Source of the DNA: Lachnospira pectinoschiza
Lineage (GTDB): Bacteria; Bacillota; Clostridia; Lachnospirales; Lachnospiraceae
Assembly (NCBI RefSeq): GCF_900103815.1
Contig: NZ_FNHZ01000003.1
Coordinates: 124,001-188,000, forward strand
Length of the DNA stretch: 64,000 nt
Direction: 5' to 3'
Below, one piece after another: positions 16,999-26,573 of the stretch; position 1 is the first letter of the stretch; the number at the start of each line of letters is the position of its first letter. The notes beneath the pieces were generated by a model. The model was not told the DNA's origin. It saw only the letters and a list, made by a program, of their open reading frames with translations, and searched no databases. The translations under genes and the position numbers were made by a program.

Positions 16999-18864
16999 TC
17001 ACTTTATTGCAAAAAAGTGCGCATTTTGGCGCATTAAAGCGATAACTTTATGGGTTATTCCTGCCCCTGTATTGGGGTGCATGGATGAATAAAATACATC
17101 AATAATGAATAAAAATACCAAGGCAATCAAAATTATTGACAGAATTCTAGAATCCATCTTTTTTAGATGTCCTTCTATATAAGGTATAAGCCAGTAAACA
17201 ACGGCGCATCCCCCAATTCCAAATATAATTAAGCCCTCAAGACAGATTCTTCCGTTTAGATTTAAATAGTAACCATTATATGACCACCATCTAAGTCCTG
17301 TGGCAAGTTCCATAAAATATGAGGTTGTGTACTCGATTATTCCGCTTATTATGACTATAAAGATAAACTCTCTTAATGGTTTTGCCCTAAATCTGTAACC
17401 TAATGTAATGGAAACTACAGCACCAACTCCATAGATTGGAATCCACGGACCGTTTAGTGCGCCTCTATTTACAAAGCTTCCTTTTTGAATCAAATGTAAC
17501 ATTCCCTCCCAGGTCCAGCCAACAAAGCAGCCAATAAAGAAGATAGATACAATTGAAAACATAGAATACATGCGCATGTAATCTGCCTTCATTCGTCTTT
17601 CCTTATATGGAAGACTGGATAATCTCTCTGGGTAGATTTCTCCATTTTTAATCTTGTTATAGTCATCAACCGCAGCAAATGTAAGGCTTAGGCTCTGCTT
17701 TAGGCGGTTATATCTTGAGTTTCTAAAGCTAAGACCTAGATTATCCTCAAACCACTTAAAGATTCCAGTACTTTCCTTATAATCGTTTTCATCAAAGGAC
17801 TCACCCCTTTGCTTTCTTAAATTATCAATGGCACTAGCAAGCCAAAGGTCCGCATCTAAGTCGTAATCCTCACCATCTATGCCCTTGTTGTACTCTAGCA
17901 CCAAGTCGTTATATTTTTCATTAATCAAGGCCTCATCAGCAATCTTGTATAGGTAAATGTCGTTTAATAGCGATACATTTTCAAGACCCTTCTCATAAGC
18001 TAGGCCTCGCAAATACACATAATATTCGCTAACTGTGGCAATCTTATAGGCATTTACAAAAAGAAGGCCTAGAGCTCCTAAAGTAAAAGACGAAAGCATA
18101 TACCACAAAATAAAAGACATATCTAGTTTAAAAGCTTCCCACTTGTGGCCTCGCATCATATCTCTTGAAAGCTTAAGTGCCTGTCTTGGCTTAATTGCTG
18201 GATTTTCAGCCAAAATGTAGGAAAGCATCTTGTATCTATAATAACTAATTGGAAGGCCCACAATAGTAAAGGTCCATAAAAATAGATATAAGGCCCTTAA
18301 AGCCTGCGAAATAGCTACGTTTAACAAGCATTTGTTATAAAAAAGATATACGAACTTTTGATAATCCACCTTCTTATAGGTTCTAGCTTCTAGAAAGACT
18401 CGTCTAAAGCTCACAGAAAAAGGATTTGTAACCAAAAACCATATTAAAAAATACAGCATCATAAAAATAACCACAAAGATTCTTATGGCTATTTTTTCTG
18501 AACTTACAAAGGAATTAATGGACTGCAATACTCTATAAAAAAGCAGACCATCACTTGTTCCGTTAATTAACTGGGCAAGAAAGCCCTTATTTCTTGCAAA
18601 ACTAGTGCCAGAACTAGCCTCCTTACTGTATTCAATTTCCTCATTTATGATATCTATAAATTTGTCTGGCTCCATAACCGTTGAAACCTGGACCACCTGT
18701 GTAACTTCATCCACCAATCTCCTAGGGGAAACCTTTGAACTGTTAATAAAGGAGCTTGAAAAATCTACCCCTAAAAAAGAGGCCATTAAACAAGCAAATA
18801 TCAAAATAAAATAATGTTTTCTTAAAACTTTTCTAGCTGATTTTTTTAATTCTTTTCTATTCAT
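16999..18864 (-). CDS. DUF975 membrane domain fused to a CmpB-type putative ABC permease domain
   Basis: A 621-residue membrane protein of unknown function. The N-terminal half begins MNRKELKKSARKVLRKHYF and has hydrophobic segments at about 18-38, 120-150 and 180-270, matching the clostridial DUF975 pattern. A soluble stretch follows (about 290-430). The C-terminal half resembles the putative type-IV ABC permease CmpB domain: FVGWTWEGMLHLIQKGSFVNRG, GPWIPIYGVGAV, EYTTSYFMELATGLRWW and CLEGLIIFGIGG. No ATPase gene is adjacent. The domains are usually separate proteins as far as I know, so this may be a fusion. It appears monocistronic. Confidence 0.7.
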   Translation of the reverse strand: MNRKELKKSARKVLRKHYFILIFACLMASFLGVDFSSSFINSSKVSPRRLVDEVTQVVQVSTVMEPDKFIDIINEEIEYSKEASSGTSFARNKGFLAQLINGTSDGLLFYRVLQSINSFVSSEKIAIRIFVVIFMMLYFLIWFLVTNPFSVSFRRVFLEARTYKKVDYQKFVYLFYNKCLLNVAISQALRALYLFLWTFTIVGLPISYYRYKMLSYILAENPAIKPRQALKLSRDMMRGHKWEAFKLDMSFILWYMLSSFTLGALGLLFVNAYKIATVSEYYVYLRGLAYEKGLENVSLLNDIYLYKIADEALINEKYNDLVLEYNKGIDGEDYDLDADLWLASAIDNLRKQRGESFDENDYKESTGIFKWFEDNLGLSFRNSRYNRLKQSLSLTFAAVDDYNKIKNGEIYPERLSSLPYKERRMKADYMRMYSMFSIVSIFFIGCFVGWTWEGMLHLIQKGSFVNRGALNGPWIPIYGVGAVVSITLGYRFRAKPLREFIFIVIISGIIEYTTSYFMELATGLRWWSYNGYYLNLNGRICLEGLIIFGIGGCAVVYWLIPYIEGHLKKMDSRILSIILIALVFLFIIDVFYSSMHPNTGAGITHKVIALMRQNAHFFAIK

Positions 18865-18969
18865 ATGCTTATTCCTTCAAGTTTTCTAATGTTGTATCTA
18901 TAAAGTTTCCACTTTCTAGATATATATAAGCTAACATTTAAAACTAATTATGTAAATATAGGACATACA

Positions 18970-20961
18970 TTATAAAATTTCTAGTAGGCCTTTTGCATCC
19001 ACATTAAGGCTATATTCCTTAACCTTTTCAAACTTTTCCCTCTCGTTTCCTGGAATTTCATAATCAAGCAAATGTTTCATAATCTGATCCACATTTCTAA
19101 AATCTCCAATTTCTGCATATTCCTTAATGGCCAAATAGGCTTCAGAGAGCTGTTCTTTTGATATAAGCTCCTTTTTATTGTCATCCTTTAAAGGGCTTAA
19201 TACATTTTCTAAATCTGTCTTTAATCTCGTAAGTAAAATGCATAAGGCGTCATATTCCATATCAAGATTTTTGTAATTTTTGGACTTGCACAAATCCTCT
19301 ATATGTGCTGCCTGTCCTGAGATTTCAAGGGCTCCAATAAGTTTTAGAGAGCTCTTTAGGCCATGAACTAGAATCTCTAAATTTGCATAATCCTCTGCCT
19401 TATAATAACTCTCTAATTTTTCTAAATTGTTAGGAAGTGTGGAATTTATAGTAATTATGCTATTTATAAGTGTATTTCTTGTCATGCAGTTTCTAAGGGC
19501 CTGCTCATAATCGATATAACTAATATCTCCAAAGAGGCTTAAAATCTGGCTATCACTATCATTTTCAAAGCTATAAAAATCCCATGTAGCAAAAAGATCC
19601 GAACCAGATTTAGCATCATTAGCAAAAGCAGATTCTAGGCTAGAGTCAGCTAAATCATTATTATCAATCTTATCTTCTGGCAAATACTTTATAAGTAGTC
19701 TCTCTAATTCCTCGTAAAAAACTGGCTTTGCTAAATAATCCGTAAAGCCTTTTTCTATGTAAATGTCACGCACTCCGTTAAATACATTAGCCGTCAAAAC
19801 AATGACAGGTGAATTAAAAGATAAGGACTCCTTATCCTCTCTTAGTTTTTTAAGAGTTTCCTCTCCATCCATCTTTGGCATTCTATGGTCTAAAAATATA
19901 ATGTCGTATTTTTTCAATTTTGCTTTTTCAAGCGCCTCTTCTCCACTAAGGGCAATATCAAGCTTTACATAGCTTCGTGAAAGTAGTCCCTTTACTACAT
20001 TTGCATTAACCTCCACATCATCCACCACTAATATGTTAGCCTTACTAGCCCTAAAAGCCTTCTTATATTTATTGATTTTGCAAAGGGAATCCTCGTAGTT
20101 TTTAACCACATCCCCGCACTCAAGCCAACCAACAATTAGCTGTTTTAAGCTAAAGGCAAAGGTAGTTCCAAGACCGTAAACCGACTCTATCTCAAGCTTT
20201 GAGCCCATCATCTCAAGTAATCTGCTAGTAAGACTAAGTCCAAGCCCCATACCCTCAATACTGCTATTATTGATTTCATCAAGACGCGTAAAAGCATTGT
20301 TTAGCTTATTTAAGTCTTCCTTTTTAATGCCCACTCCGGAATCTGAAATAATTACATATAGCTCTACATTTTCAGAATCCAACTTCTTAAAATCTATGCG
20401 AAGGCTAACGCTGCCTTCCTTTGTGTACTTTATAGAATTAGTAACTAGGTTAAGTAGGCACTCCTTGATTCTTACCACATCCCCGTACATTCTAAGGGGA
20501 ATCTCAGGGTTTATGTGAATATCAAAGCACAAGCCCTTAGCCTTGGCCTTCTCATAGGTCAAGGACAGCACCTCATTTATTAAATTATCAAAACGATATT
20601 GGATTGGATTTATCTTTAAATCTCCTGATTCAAGCCTGCTATAATCAAGAATTTCATCCACTAGGCCAAGTAGTGCCTTTGAAGAATCCTCAATATTTTT
20701 AGCGTGAGATAAGATTGTCTTATCCTTGCTCTCCCTAATTATCATTTCATTCATGCCAAGAATGGCGTTTATAGGCGTTCTAATTTCATGAGACATGTGA
20801 GTTAGAAAACTAGACTTTGCCTCATTTAGCGCCTTTTCCTTTATAAGTTCTTCTTCCCTTTTTAGCTTCTCTTTAGCATGTCTATTTTTTACAATTATTC
20901 TGATTAATAAAAATGTCTCGCAGATTAGAATTAACGACAAAACCATAAGTCCAATCCCCAT
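18970..20961 (-). CDS. Hybrid histidine kinase with receiver and HPt domains
   Basis: About 663 residues. One transmembrane helix (about residues 2-22) is followed directly by HisKA with the phospho-His in FLTHMSHEIRTPINAILG (about 57), HATPase with GMGLGLSLTSRLLEMMGS, a receiver domain with NILVVDD and the phospho-Asp in IIFLDHRMPKMDG, and an HPt domain with the phospho-His in LVHGLKSSLKLIGA. There is no periplasmic sensor, so the signal must come from another partner. A GTG start two codons earlier is possible, but the ATG has AGGTG at a better distance. The preceding response-regulator gene ends 6 bp upstream, so the two form a pair. Confidence 0.88.
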   Translation of the reverse strand: MGIGLMVLSLILICETFLLIRIIVKNRHAKEKLKREEELIKEKALNEAKSSFLTHMSHEIRTPINAILGMNEMIIRESKDKTILSHAKNIEDSSKALLGLVDEILDYSRLESGDLKINPIQYRFDNLINEVLSLTYEKAKAKGLCFDIHINPEIPLRMYGDVVRIKECLLNLVTNSIKYTKEGSVSLRIDFKKLDSENVELYVIISDSGVGIKKEDLNKLNNAFTRLDEINNSSIEGMGLGLSLTSRLLEMMGSKLEIESVYGLGTTFAFSLKQLIVGWLECGDVVKNYEDSLCKINKYKKAFRASKANILVVDDVEVNANVVKGLLSRSYVKLDIALSGEEALEKAKLKKYDIIFLDHRMPKMDGEETLKKLREDKESLSFNSPVIVLTANVFNGVRDIYIEKGFTDYLAKPVFYEELERLLIKYLPEDKIDNNDLADSSLESAFANDAKSGSDLFATWDFYSFENDSDSQILSLFGDISYIDYEQALRNCMTRNTLINSIITINSTLPNNLEKLESYYKAEDYANLEILVHGLKSSLKLIGALEISGQAAHIEDLCKSKNYKNLDMEYDALCILLTRLKTDLENVLSPLKDDNKKELISKEQLSEAYLAIKEYAEIGDFRNVDQIMKHLLDYEIPGNEREKFEKVKEYSLNVDAKGLLEIL

Positions 20962-20967
20962 AGGCAC

Positions 20968-21723
20968 CTACTTTCTGCTATCTAGAAAATCGTCGATGCT
21001 AAGAATTAACTTGTCTGGCTCCATGGATTTTAATAGATACTTTACTGGGTGCAAACTTAAGACATTCATAACCACGTCTTTGTCTGAATTTCCAGTTAAA
21101 AACATAATTGGAATGTCTCTTGTTGAGGGCTCGTCTTGTAGCATCTGGAAAACTTGAGTGCCATCTACTACTGGCATACTCACATCTAGAATAATTAAGT
21201 CCACCTTTTTCTTAGTTAGAAACATAATGGCATTCATGGCAGAATTTGCCATGTAAACCTTGTATTTTACCGATAGGAAGTCGCTTAGAGCACGCAAAGA
21301 AGAAGGATCATCATCCACAATGAGAATTGATTTCTCTTGCTCGACCTCCTCCTGCTTTAAAACCATCAATGAAAAATATTTGTACATACTAGACATATCC
21401 ACCGGTTTTTCAAAGGCATGCTTAATTAAATGCTCTGGAATATATCTGTGGACGTCCCTAATTTCACTATCTGAGGCAATCAAATAAAGCATAACATCAT
21501 TTGATATTACTGCCTTTTTTATATATTCGAAAATCTTTACATAATCCGTTACTTCGTTCTCAATATACAAGAGCCAAATCTTAGATTCCGACTCTTTTCC
21601 CATAATATAAGCAATATCTGAATTCACTGAGATAATATTAAAGCCCTGCTCTTCAAGTCCCTTCTTTATAGAACCATAAACAAAGCCCTTATCATTACCT
21701 ATAAAGACTATTTTTTCATGCAT
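20968..21723 (-). CDS. Response regulator with an N-terminal divergent receiver-like domain
   Basis: A 251-residue protein with no DNA-binding or enzymatic output domain. Residues about 1-110 resemble a receiver fold without the usual phospho-Asp (KIWLLYIENEV at that place); residues about 125-245 are a full receiver with SILIVDDDPSS, the phospho-Asp in LIILDVSMPVVDG, and the conserved Lys in VKYLLKSMEPDKL. It probably acts as a relay or adaptor for the hybrid kinase that starts 6 bp downstream. ATG at 21723 follows GGAG at a good distance; an ATG four codons upstream is also possible. Confidence 0.8.
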   Translation of the reverse strand: MHEKIVFIGNDKGFVYGSIKKGLEEQGFNIISVNSDIAYIMGKESESKIWLLYIENEVTDYVKIFEYIKKAVISNDVMLYLIASDSEIRDVHRYIPEHLIKHAFEKPVDMSSMYKYFSLMVLKQEEVEQEKSILIVDDDPSSLRALSDFLSVKYKVYMANSAMNAIMFLTKKKVDLIILDVSMPVVDGTQVFQMLQDEPSTRDIPIMFLTGNSDKDVVMNVLSLHPVKYLLKSMEPDKLILSIDDFLDSRK

Positions 21724-21804
21724 ACATTTCTCCATTAATCTTCAATTGTTCACAGTTAAAATATTAATTATATTATAGCAAATGTAACTAGATATTGCAA
21801 AATT

Positions 21805-23181
21805 TTATAATAATTTTGCTATATTTATGTTCTCACCTTTAATTAGGGCTTCGCCACAATCTTCAAATCTAGAATTTGTAATATTTACATTAGAGATTGT
21901 ATCCATGCGGCCTTCTAATGGCTCGATTTTTACTGAATGCTTAGCACCAACGCAGTTTACATTGTTGATATTGATATTCTTAAAGAATGGAATGTCTTCC
22001 TCATTTTCCTTAGCAATAGTCTCGTTTCTGTTAAGAGAATTTAAAACATAAGACATAGTCATAATTACGCCTTCGTTTTTAATTCCCACCATGTTTACAT
22101 TTTCAATATTAATATTCTCAACTACGCCACCACGACCAAGTGCACTCTTCATTCTAACACCTACGTCTGTGCCAAGGAATGTACAGTTATCAACCCAAAC
22201 ATTCTTAATGCCACGGCTCATCTCTGAACCAATTACAAATCCGCCATGACCTTCGTTTACAAGACAATCATGGATGTAGATATTCTCTGAAGGGCCAGTG
22301 ATTGTTCTAGCAATAGCGTTCTTTCCTGACTTTAAGCAAATGGCATCATCGCCAGTTTCAAATCTAGAATTCTTAACTTCCACATTCTTGCAAGATTCAA
22401 TATCGATACCATCACCATTTTGTGCATGATAAGCGTTGTTTACGTTAATACTATCTACTGTAAGGTTTGTACAGAAATATGGATGAATGTTCCAAGCAGG
22501 TGAATTCTTAAAAGTTACACCCTGAAGTAAGACCTTATCGCAGTGCTTAAGGCTTATTAATACTGGTCTATAAAAATCATAGTAAGGAGTGGCTAGCTTA
22601 AGTACTTCGGCATCTTCCTTTCCTTCAAAAGCTAACTGGATATTGTGTTTGTTTCCGTCAAATGCAGTCTTTGTAGGGAACCAAACGCCGCCCTCCTTAG
22701 TATCAAGAACGCAATCGCTTTTCTTTAAATTCTCCTGCCATGCTCTTGCTGTAAGCTTAAATTCCTTAATAGGTCTCCATTCATCACCGCTACCATCAAT
22801 TACTCCATCACCTGTAATAGCGATGTTTGTTGCATTAATTGCTGTAATTGGAGATACTGCACGGATGCAGTCCTGACCTTCATAATTAGTTACGATTAGA
22901 GGATACTCCTCTGGATTTTTAGAAAACTTTAAAATTGCATTTCTTTCTAAATGTAACTCTACTCCACTAAGAAGATTTATAGGTCCTGTAATCCATAAGC
23001 CCGCTGGGATTACAAGCTTTCCACCGCCATTTTCTGATAAATCCTTAATTGCCTTATTAATAACTAAAGCATTGTGCTTACTTGTTTCTAAGTCTGACTT
23101 ATTGGCAACTGGCTTGTAGTCTAATAAGTTGACTTCCTTTTCCTTAAATACCGGTAATTCTACCTTAAATTCCATCTTCAT
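21805..23181 (-). CDS. Family 28 glycoside hydrolase, cytoplasmic exo-polygalacturonase type
   Basis: This 458-residue right-handed beta-helix protein hydrolyses alpha-1,4 bonds in (oligo)galacturonate. GH28 catalytic elements are visible: NGDGIDIESC and TGDDAICLKSG carry the three Asp residues, GHGGFVIGSEMSRG carries the His, and VRMKSALGRGG carries the substrate-binding Arg/Lys. There is no signal peptide, so it should act inside the cell on imported oligomers, which is typical of exo-acting members. It follows the PqqD-like gene by 32 bp with a GAGGTAGGG ribosome site, so the two are probably cotranscribed. The GH28 family is certain; the exact substrate is inferred. Confidence 0.9.
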   Translation of the reverse strand: MKMEFKVELPVFKEKEVNLLDYKPVANKSDLETSKHNALVINKAIKDLSENGGGKLVIPAGLWITGPINLLSGVELHLERNAILKFSKNPEEYPLIVTNYEGQDCIRAVSPITAINATNIAITGDGVIDGSGDEWRPIKEFKLTARAWQENLKKSDCVLDTKEGGVWFPTKTAFDGNKHNIQLAFEGKEDAEVLKLATPYYDFYRPVLISLKHCDKVLLQGVTFKNSPAWNIHPYFCTNLTVDSINVNNAYHAQNGDGIDIESCKNVEVKNSRFETGDDAICLKSGKNAIARTITGPSENIYIHDCLVNEGHGGFVIGSEMSRGIKNVWVDNCTFLGTDVGVRMKSALGRGGVVENINIENVNMVGIKNEGVIMTMSYVLNSLNRNETIAKENEEDIPFFKNININNVNCVGAKHSVKIEPLEGRMDTISNVNITNSRFEDCGEALIKGENINIAKLL

Positions 23182-23213
23182 AAATTCCCTACCTCTTTAA
23201 TTTCCTTTTATTT

Positions 23214-23570
23214 TTAATTTTCCTTAAACTTAATAAAGCCTAGATTCTCAAGTGTCTTCATATACTGTGACAATCTTTCATATAAAGGCTCTGCCTTATC
23301 TGCATACTTATCTGCCACAAGAATTCCTATATCGTAAATGCTTCTCTTCCCGTCAATCTGTTGCCATATAAAACTTCCAAGTCCCTCTAGCTTAATCTGA
23401 CTTGTCTTTGGAGTCTTAAAAAGCTTCTGGGCAATCTTATTATAGAAGCCTGAATTTATCTGTGTTACATAGACAATCTTGCCCTTAACTTCCCACTGTC
23501 TATCCTCTGGAATATAAGGGATATTGTCTAGATAATTTTTCTTTTTATCCTTAGCTTTTTTCTTAGCCAT
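23214..23570 (-). CDS. PqqD family protein, free-standing
   Basis: A 118-residue basic protein. The region from about residue 55 on (KLEGLGSFIWQQIDGKRSIYDI, then ADKAEPLYERLSQYMKTLENLGFI) matches the PqqD/RiPP-recognition-element winged-helix fold, which binds leader peptides of ribosomal peptide products for radical-SAM or other enzymes. The Lys-rich N-terminus (MAKKKAKDKKKN) is an addition. No precursor peptide, radical SAM or protease gene is adjacent; the neighbour is a GH28 enzyme 32 bp downstream. Related orphan PqqD proteins occur in Firmicutes with unknown partners, so a RiPP role is not established. Confidence 0.75.
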   Translation of the reverse strand: MAKKKAKDKKKNYLDNIPYIPEDRQWEVKGKIVYVTQINSGFYNKIAQKLFKTPKTSQIKLEGLGSFIWQQIDGKRSIYDIGILVADKYADKAEPLYERLSQYMKTLENLGFIKFKEN

Positions 23571-23667
23571 CTTAAAATTTCACCACTTTCTTTTATTTGT
23601 AAAAGCATTGATTGTTTTACTAGTCACTTTACCTATTGTGACATAATAAATAATAAACCGTCAAGGT

Positions 23668-23743
23668 AAAAAAATCCCCCTCTATCATAAGATAGAGAGG
23701 GAAAAATCAAGACTCGCTCGGAGCTTGTACTCCGACTGAGTTA
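23668..23743 (-). terminator. Two consecutive hairpins after the OPT gene, the second a terminator
   Basis: On the minus strand an imperfect stem, ACTC..TCGGAG with CTCCGA..GAGT (about 23711-23743), is followed by CCCTCTCTATC with its complement (23676-23701) and a run of seven T (23668-23674). It ends the folate-OPT operon. Confidence 0.8.
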
Positions 23744-23771
23744 AGTATTATAAACTTAGTATCTTTACTGA

Positions 23772-25691
23772 TTACTTCTTATAGTTTTTCTTATCCCAAA
23801 TTGAGAACTTGAGTAAGCAAAGAATTAAAATAGCAAAGAATACGATACTAGCAATAGCACCAAGGTCAATACCTCTAGCTGTTAAGTCAATTAGATCAGC
23901 AAGTGATTTTCCACCGCCTACTGTAATTACAGCAAATACTGCAAGCAAGATACCAACTAAACCTTCACCGGCAATTAAACCAGATGAGAAGAGGATACCG
24001 GCTGTTGTAACATTTTCCTTATCATCATCATTCTTATACTTCTTATGATCAAACCAATATCTAATAAGACCACCAATCATAATAGGTACTGAAAGGTAAA
24101 TTGGTAAATATAAACCAATAGCAACTGGAAGTACTGGAATATTTAATAATTCAATTACAACTGCAATAAATACACCGATAAATACAAGATTCCATGGTAA
24201 GTCGCCACCCATAACGCCTTCAACTACAAGCTTCATTAAAGTAGCCTGTGGAGCTGGGAGCTGATTTGTACCAAAGCCCCATGCGTTGTTAAGTAAAACC
24301 ATAACACCTGTCATTGCAAGACCTGCAGCGATTACACCAATAACTTCACCGATCTGCTGATTTCTAGGTGTTGAACCAATAATATAACCTGTCTTTAAAT
24401 CCTGTGATGTATCACCTGCAATAGCTGCAATGATACAAATTACAGTACCAATCATAATAGCTGTTGTCATACCAAGGCCACCGTCGTTACCTGTAGCCTT
24501 TAAAATAACAGTTGTAATGATTAGTGTAGCAATAGCCATACCTGAAACTGGGTTATTTGAGCTACCAACTAAACCTACCATTCTTGATGAAACAGTAGCA
24601 AAGAAGAAACCAAATACCACAATAAGGATAGCTGTGAAAACATTAATATGTACTGAAGGAACAGCAACTAATACAACTAAACAAATAAGAGCGATTAAAA
24701 GGATTGTCTTGATGCTTAAGTCCTTATCTGTTCTAAGTGTTGATACTGTGTTGTCTGAATTCTTGAGTGACTTAATATTCTCACTAAATGTTTTGATAAT
24801 TAGTGGAAGTGACTTAACAAGGGAAATGATACCACCTGCAGCTACGGCACCTGCACCAATATATCTAACGTATGAACTCCAGATTTCATCAACTGACATC
24901 TGAGAGATAGCAACTTCTGCTGGGAAAATTGTAGCGTCTGCACCAAATGCTACGATAAGTGGCATAATTACAAGCCAAGCAAGTACACCACCGGCTAACA
25001 TATAAGCTGAGATCTGAGCGCCGCAAATGTAACCAACACCGAGTAATGCTGGAAGAGTATCTGCGCCAATACCAGAACCCTTATAGCTCTTAAAACTGTA
25101 TGAAATTTCGCTTGGGAATAGCTTTAATCCATCAGCTAAAAACTTAAATACTGAAGCGATACCTAAACCTGCAAATACTGTAGTTGCAGCGTTACCGCCC
25201 TTTTCTCCTGCGATTAATACTTCAGCACAAGCAGTTCCCTCTGGGTAAGGTAAACTACCATGTTCCTTAACGATTAATGCCCTACGAAGAGGAATCATAA
25301 ATAAAACACCAAGTAAACCACCACTAATTGAAACAACAGCGATAGCAACTACTGAAAGTGTTACGTCATATCCTTCTTCGATCCACATAAAGATTGCAGG
25401 TAATGTAAAAATAGCACCTGCAGCAACTGATTCACCAGCGGAACCAATTGTTTGAACCAAGTTATTCTCAAGAATAGAATCCTTTTTAAGGATCATTCTA
25501 ATAACACCCATAGAAATAACTGCAGCTGGGATTGATGCTGAAACAGTCATACCTACTCTAAGTCCTAAATATGCATTAGCTGCACCAAAAACAACAGCTA
25601 ATAAAATACCTAAAATAATTGATGTTGGTGTTACTTCTGGCATAACCTGGTCAGCCGCGATATACGGCTTAAATTCCTTATTATCTGCCAT
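23772..25691 (-). CDS. OPT family oligopeptide transporter
   Basis: A 639-residue membrane protein with about 14-16 hydrophobic helices. It matches the OPT family in YIAADQVMPEVTPTSII, GAANAYLGLRVGMTVSASIPA, GSLPYPEGTACAEVLIAG and AGDTSQDLKTGYIIGSTPRNQQ. Bacterial OPT proteins are linked to uptake of small peptides, but their substrates are poorly known. It begins 23 bp after the folBK stop and is followed by a terminator, so it is the last gene of the folate operon under the THF riboswitch. I start at MADNKEFKPY because GGAG lies ten bases upstream; a TTG five codons earlier is less likely. Confidence 0.9.
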   Translation of the reverse strand: MADNKEFKPYIAADQVMPEVTPTSIILGILLAVVFGAANAYLGLRVGMTVSASIPAAVISMGVIRMILKKDSILENNLVQTIGSAGESVAAGAIFTLPAIFMWIEEGYDVTLSVVAIAVVSISGGLLGVLFMIPLRRALIVKEHGSLPYPEGTACAEVLIAGEKGGNAATTVFAGLGIASVFKFLADGLKLFPSEISYSFKSYKGSGIGADTLPALLGVGYICGAQISAYMLAGGVLAWLVIMPLIVAFGADATIFPAEVAISQMSVDEIWSSYVRYIGAGAVAAGGIISLVKSLPLIIKTFSENIKSLKNSDNTVSTLRTDKDLSIKTILLIALICLVVLVAVPSVHINVFTAILIVVFGFFFATVSSRMVGLVGSSNNPVSGMAIATLIITTVILKATGNDGGLGMTTAIMIGTVICIIAAIAGDTSQDLKTGYIIGSTPRNQQIGEVIGVIAAGLAMTGVMVLLNNAWGFGTNQLPAPQATLMKLVVEGVMGGDLPWNLVFIGVFIAVVIELLNIPVLPVAIGLYLPIYLSVPIMIGGLIRYWFDHKKYKNDDDKENVTTAGILFSSGLIAGEGLVGILLAVFAVITVGGGKSLADLIDLTARGIDLGAIASIVFFAILILCLLKFSIWDKKNYKK

Positions 25692-25714
25692 AATAAAAGT
25701 CTCCAATCTTCGAT

Positions 25715-26572
25715 TTAAATAAATTGTTTGTCTTTGATATAATCTTTTTTATTTGCCTCAAGAAGCTCTGCAACGGTTGTACCAAGAATTGGATGTCGTA
25801 CCCAAGGTGCAATCTGAGCCAACGGAACCAAAACAAAATCTCTTAAATGCATTTGCACATGCGGTATAATTAGTTCCTTAGTACTCATAACTAAGTCGTC
25901 ATAAAAAATTATATCTAAATCAAGGGTTCTTGGACCCCAGTGTATTTTTCTTTCTCTTCCTGCCTCGTTTTCAAGTCGATGTAGACAATCTAATAACTCC
26001 ATCGGTGTATATAAAGTCTTTATTGCTGCACATCCGTTTAGAAAATCGTCTTGACTAACGCCACCGTATGGTAACGTTTCTATGAAATCTGATACATTTT
26101 CCACACGTACATAATCTAAATTATCTAACGAATTAATAGCCTCGTCAAGATATTTTTTCTTGTCACCCATATTAGAACCTAACGCAATGTAGGCCTCATG
26201 CCAACTTCTTGTAATTTTAACTGACACATTTTTTAAAGGAAGTAAAACTGGTGCCCAAGGTTTTTGAATCTCTAATGTAATTCCTTCTAAGCGCTCAGTT
26301 TCCATAAGAAGCTTTTGAGCAAGCTTTTCAGCCACAGTTTCTATTAATTCAAATGTGTTCTCCTGCATAAACTCTACTATCTTCTTACTTATCATGCCAT
26401 AGTCTATAGATGCAGTTAAATCATCACTAAGGCCGGCTTTTCTAGTATTTGTGTAAAGAGTGGCATTTACCACAAACTTTTGTCCAAGGAACTGCTCTTC
26501 CTTAAAGACTCCATGTTTTGCAAATACTTCTAAACCTTCTATATTTATCTTGTCTAGACTGTTTAAATCCAT
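25715..26572 (-). CDS. folK: Fused dihydroneopterin aldolase and hydroxymethyl-pterin pyrophosphokinase
   Basis: A 285-residue two-domain enzyme. Residues about 8-125 are FolB: KINIEGLEVFAKHGVFKEEQ with its Glu, DYGMISKKIVEFM, and the catalytic Lys in PWAPVLLPLKNVSVKI. Residues about 128-285 are FolK: EAYIALGSNMGD, FLNGCAAIKT, LDCLHRLENEAGRERKIHWGPR, and LDLDIIFYDD with the paired Asp for magnesium. The two consecutive steps convert dihydroneopterin to the pyrophosphate used by FolP. The fusion is common in Firmicutes. It starts one base after folP ends. Confidence 0.95.
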   Translation of the reverse strand: MDLNSLDKINIEGLEVFAKHGVFKEEQFLGQKFVVNATLYTNTRKAGLSDDLTASIDYGMISKKIVEFMQENTFELIETVAEKLAQKLLMETERLEGITLEIQKPWAPVLLPLKNVSVKITRSWHEAYIALGSNMGDKKKYLDEAINSLDNLDYVRVENVSDFIETLPYGGVSQDDFLNGCAAIKTLYTPMELLDCLHRLENEAGRERKIHWGPRTLDLDIIFYDDLVMSTKELIIPHVQMHLRDFVLVPLAQIAPWVRHPILGTTVAELLEANKKDYIKDKQFI

Positions 26573-26573
26573 A

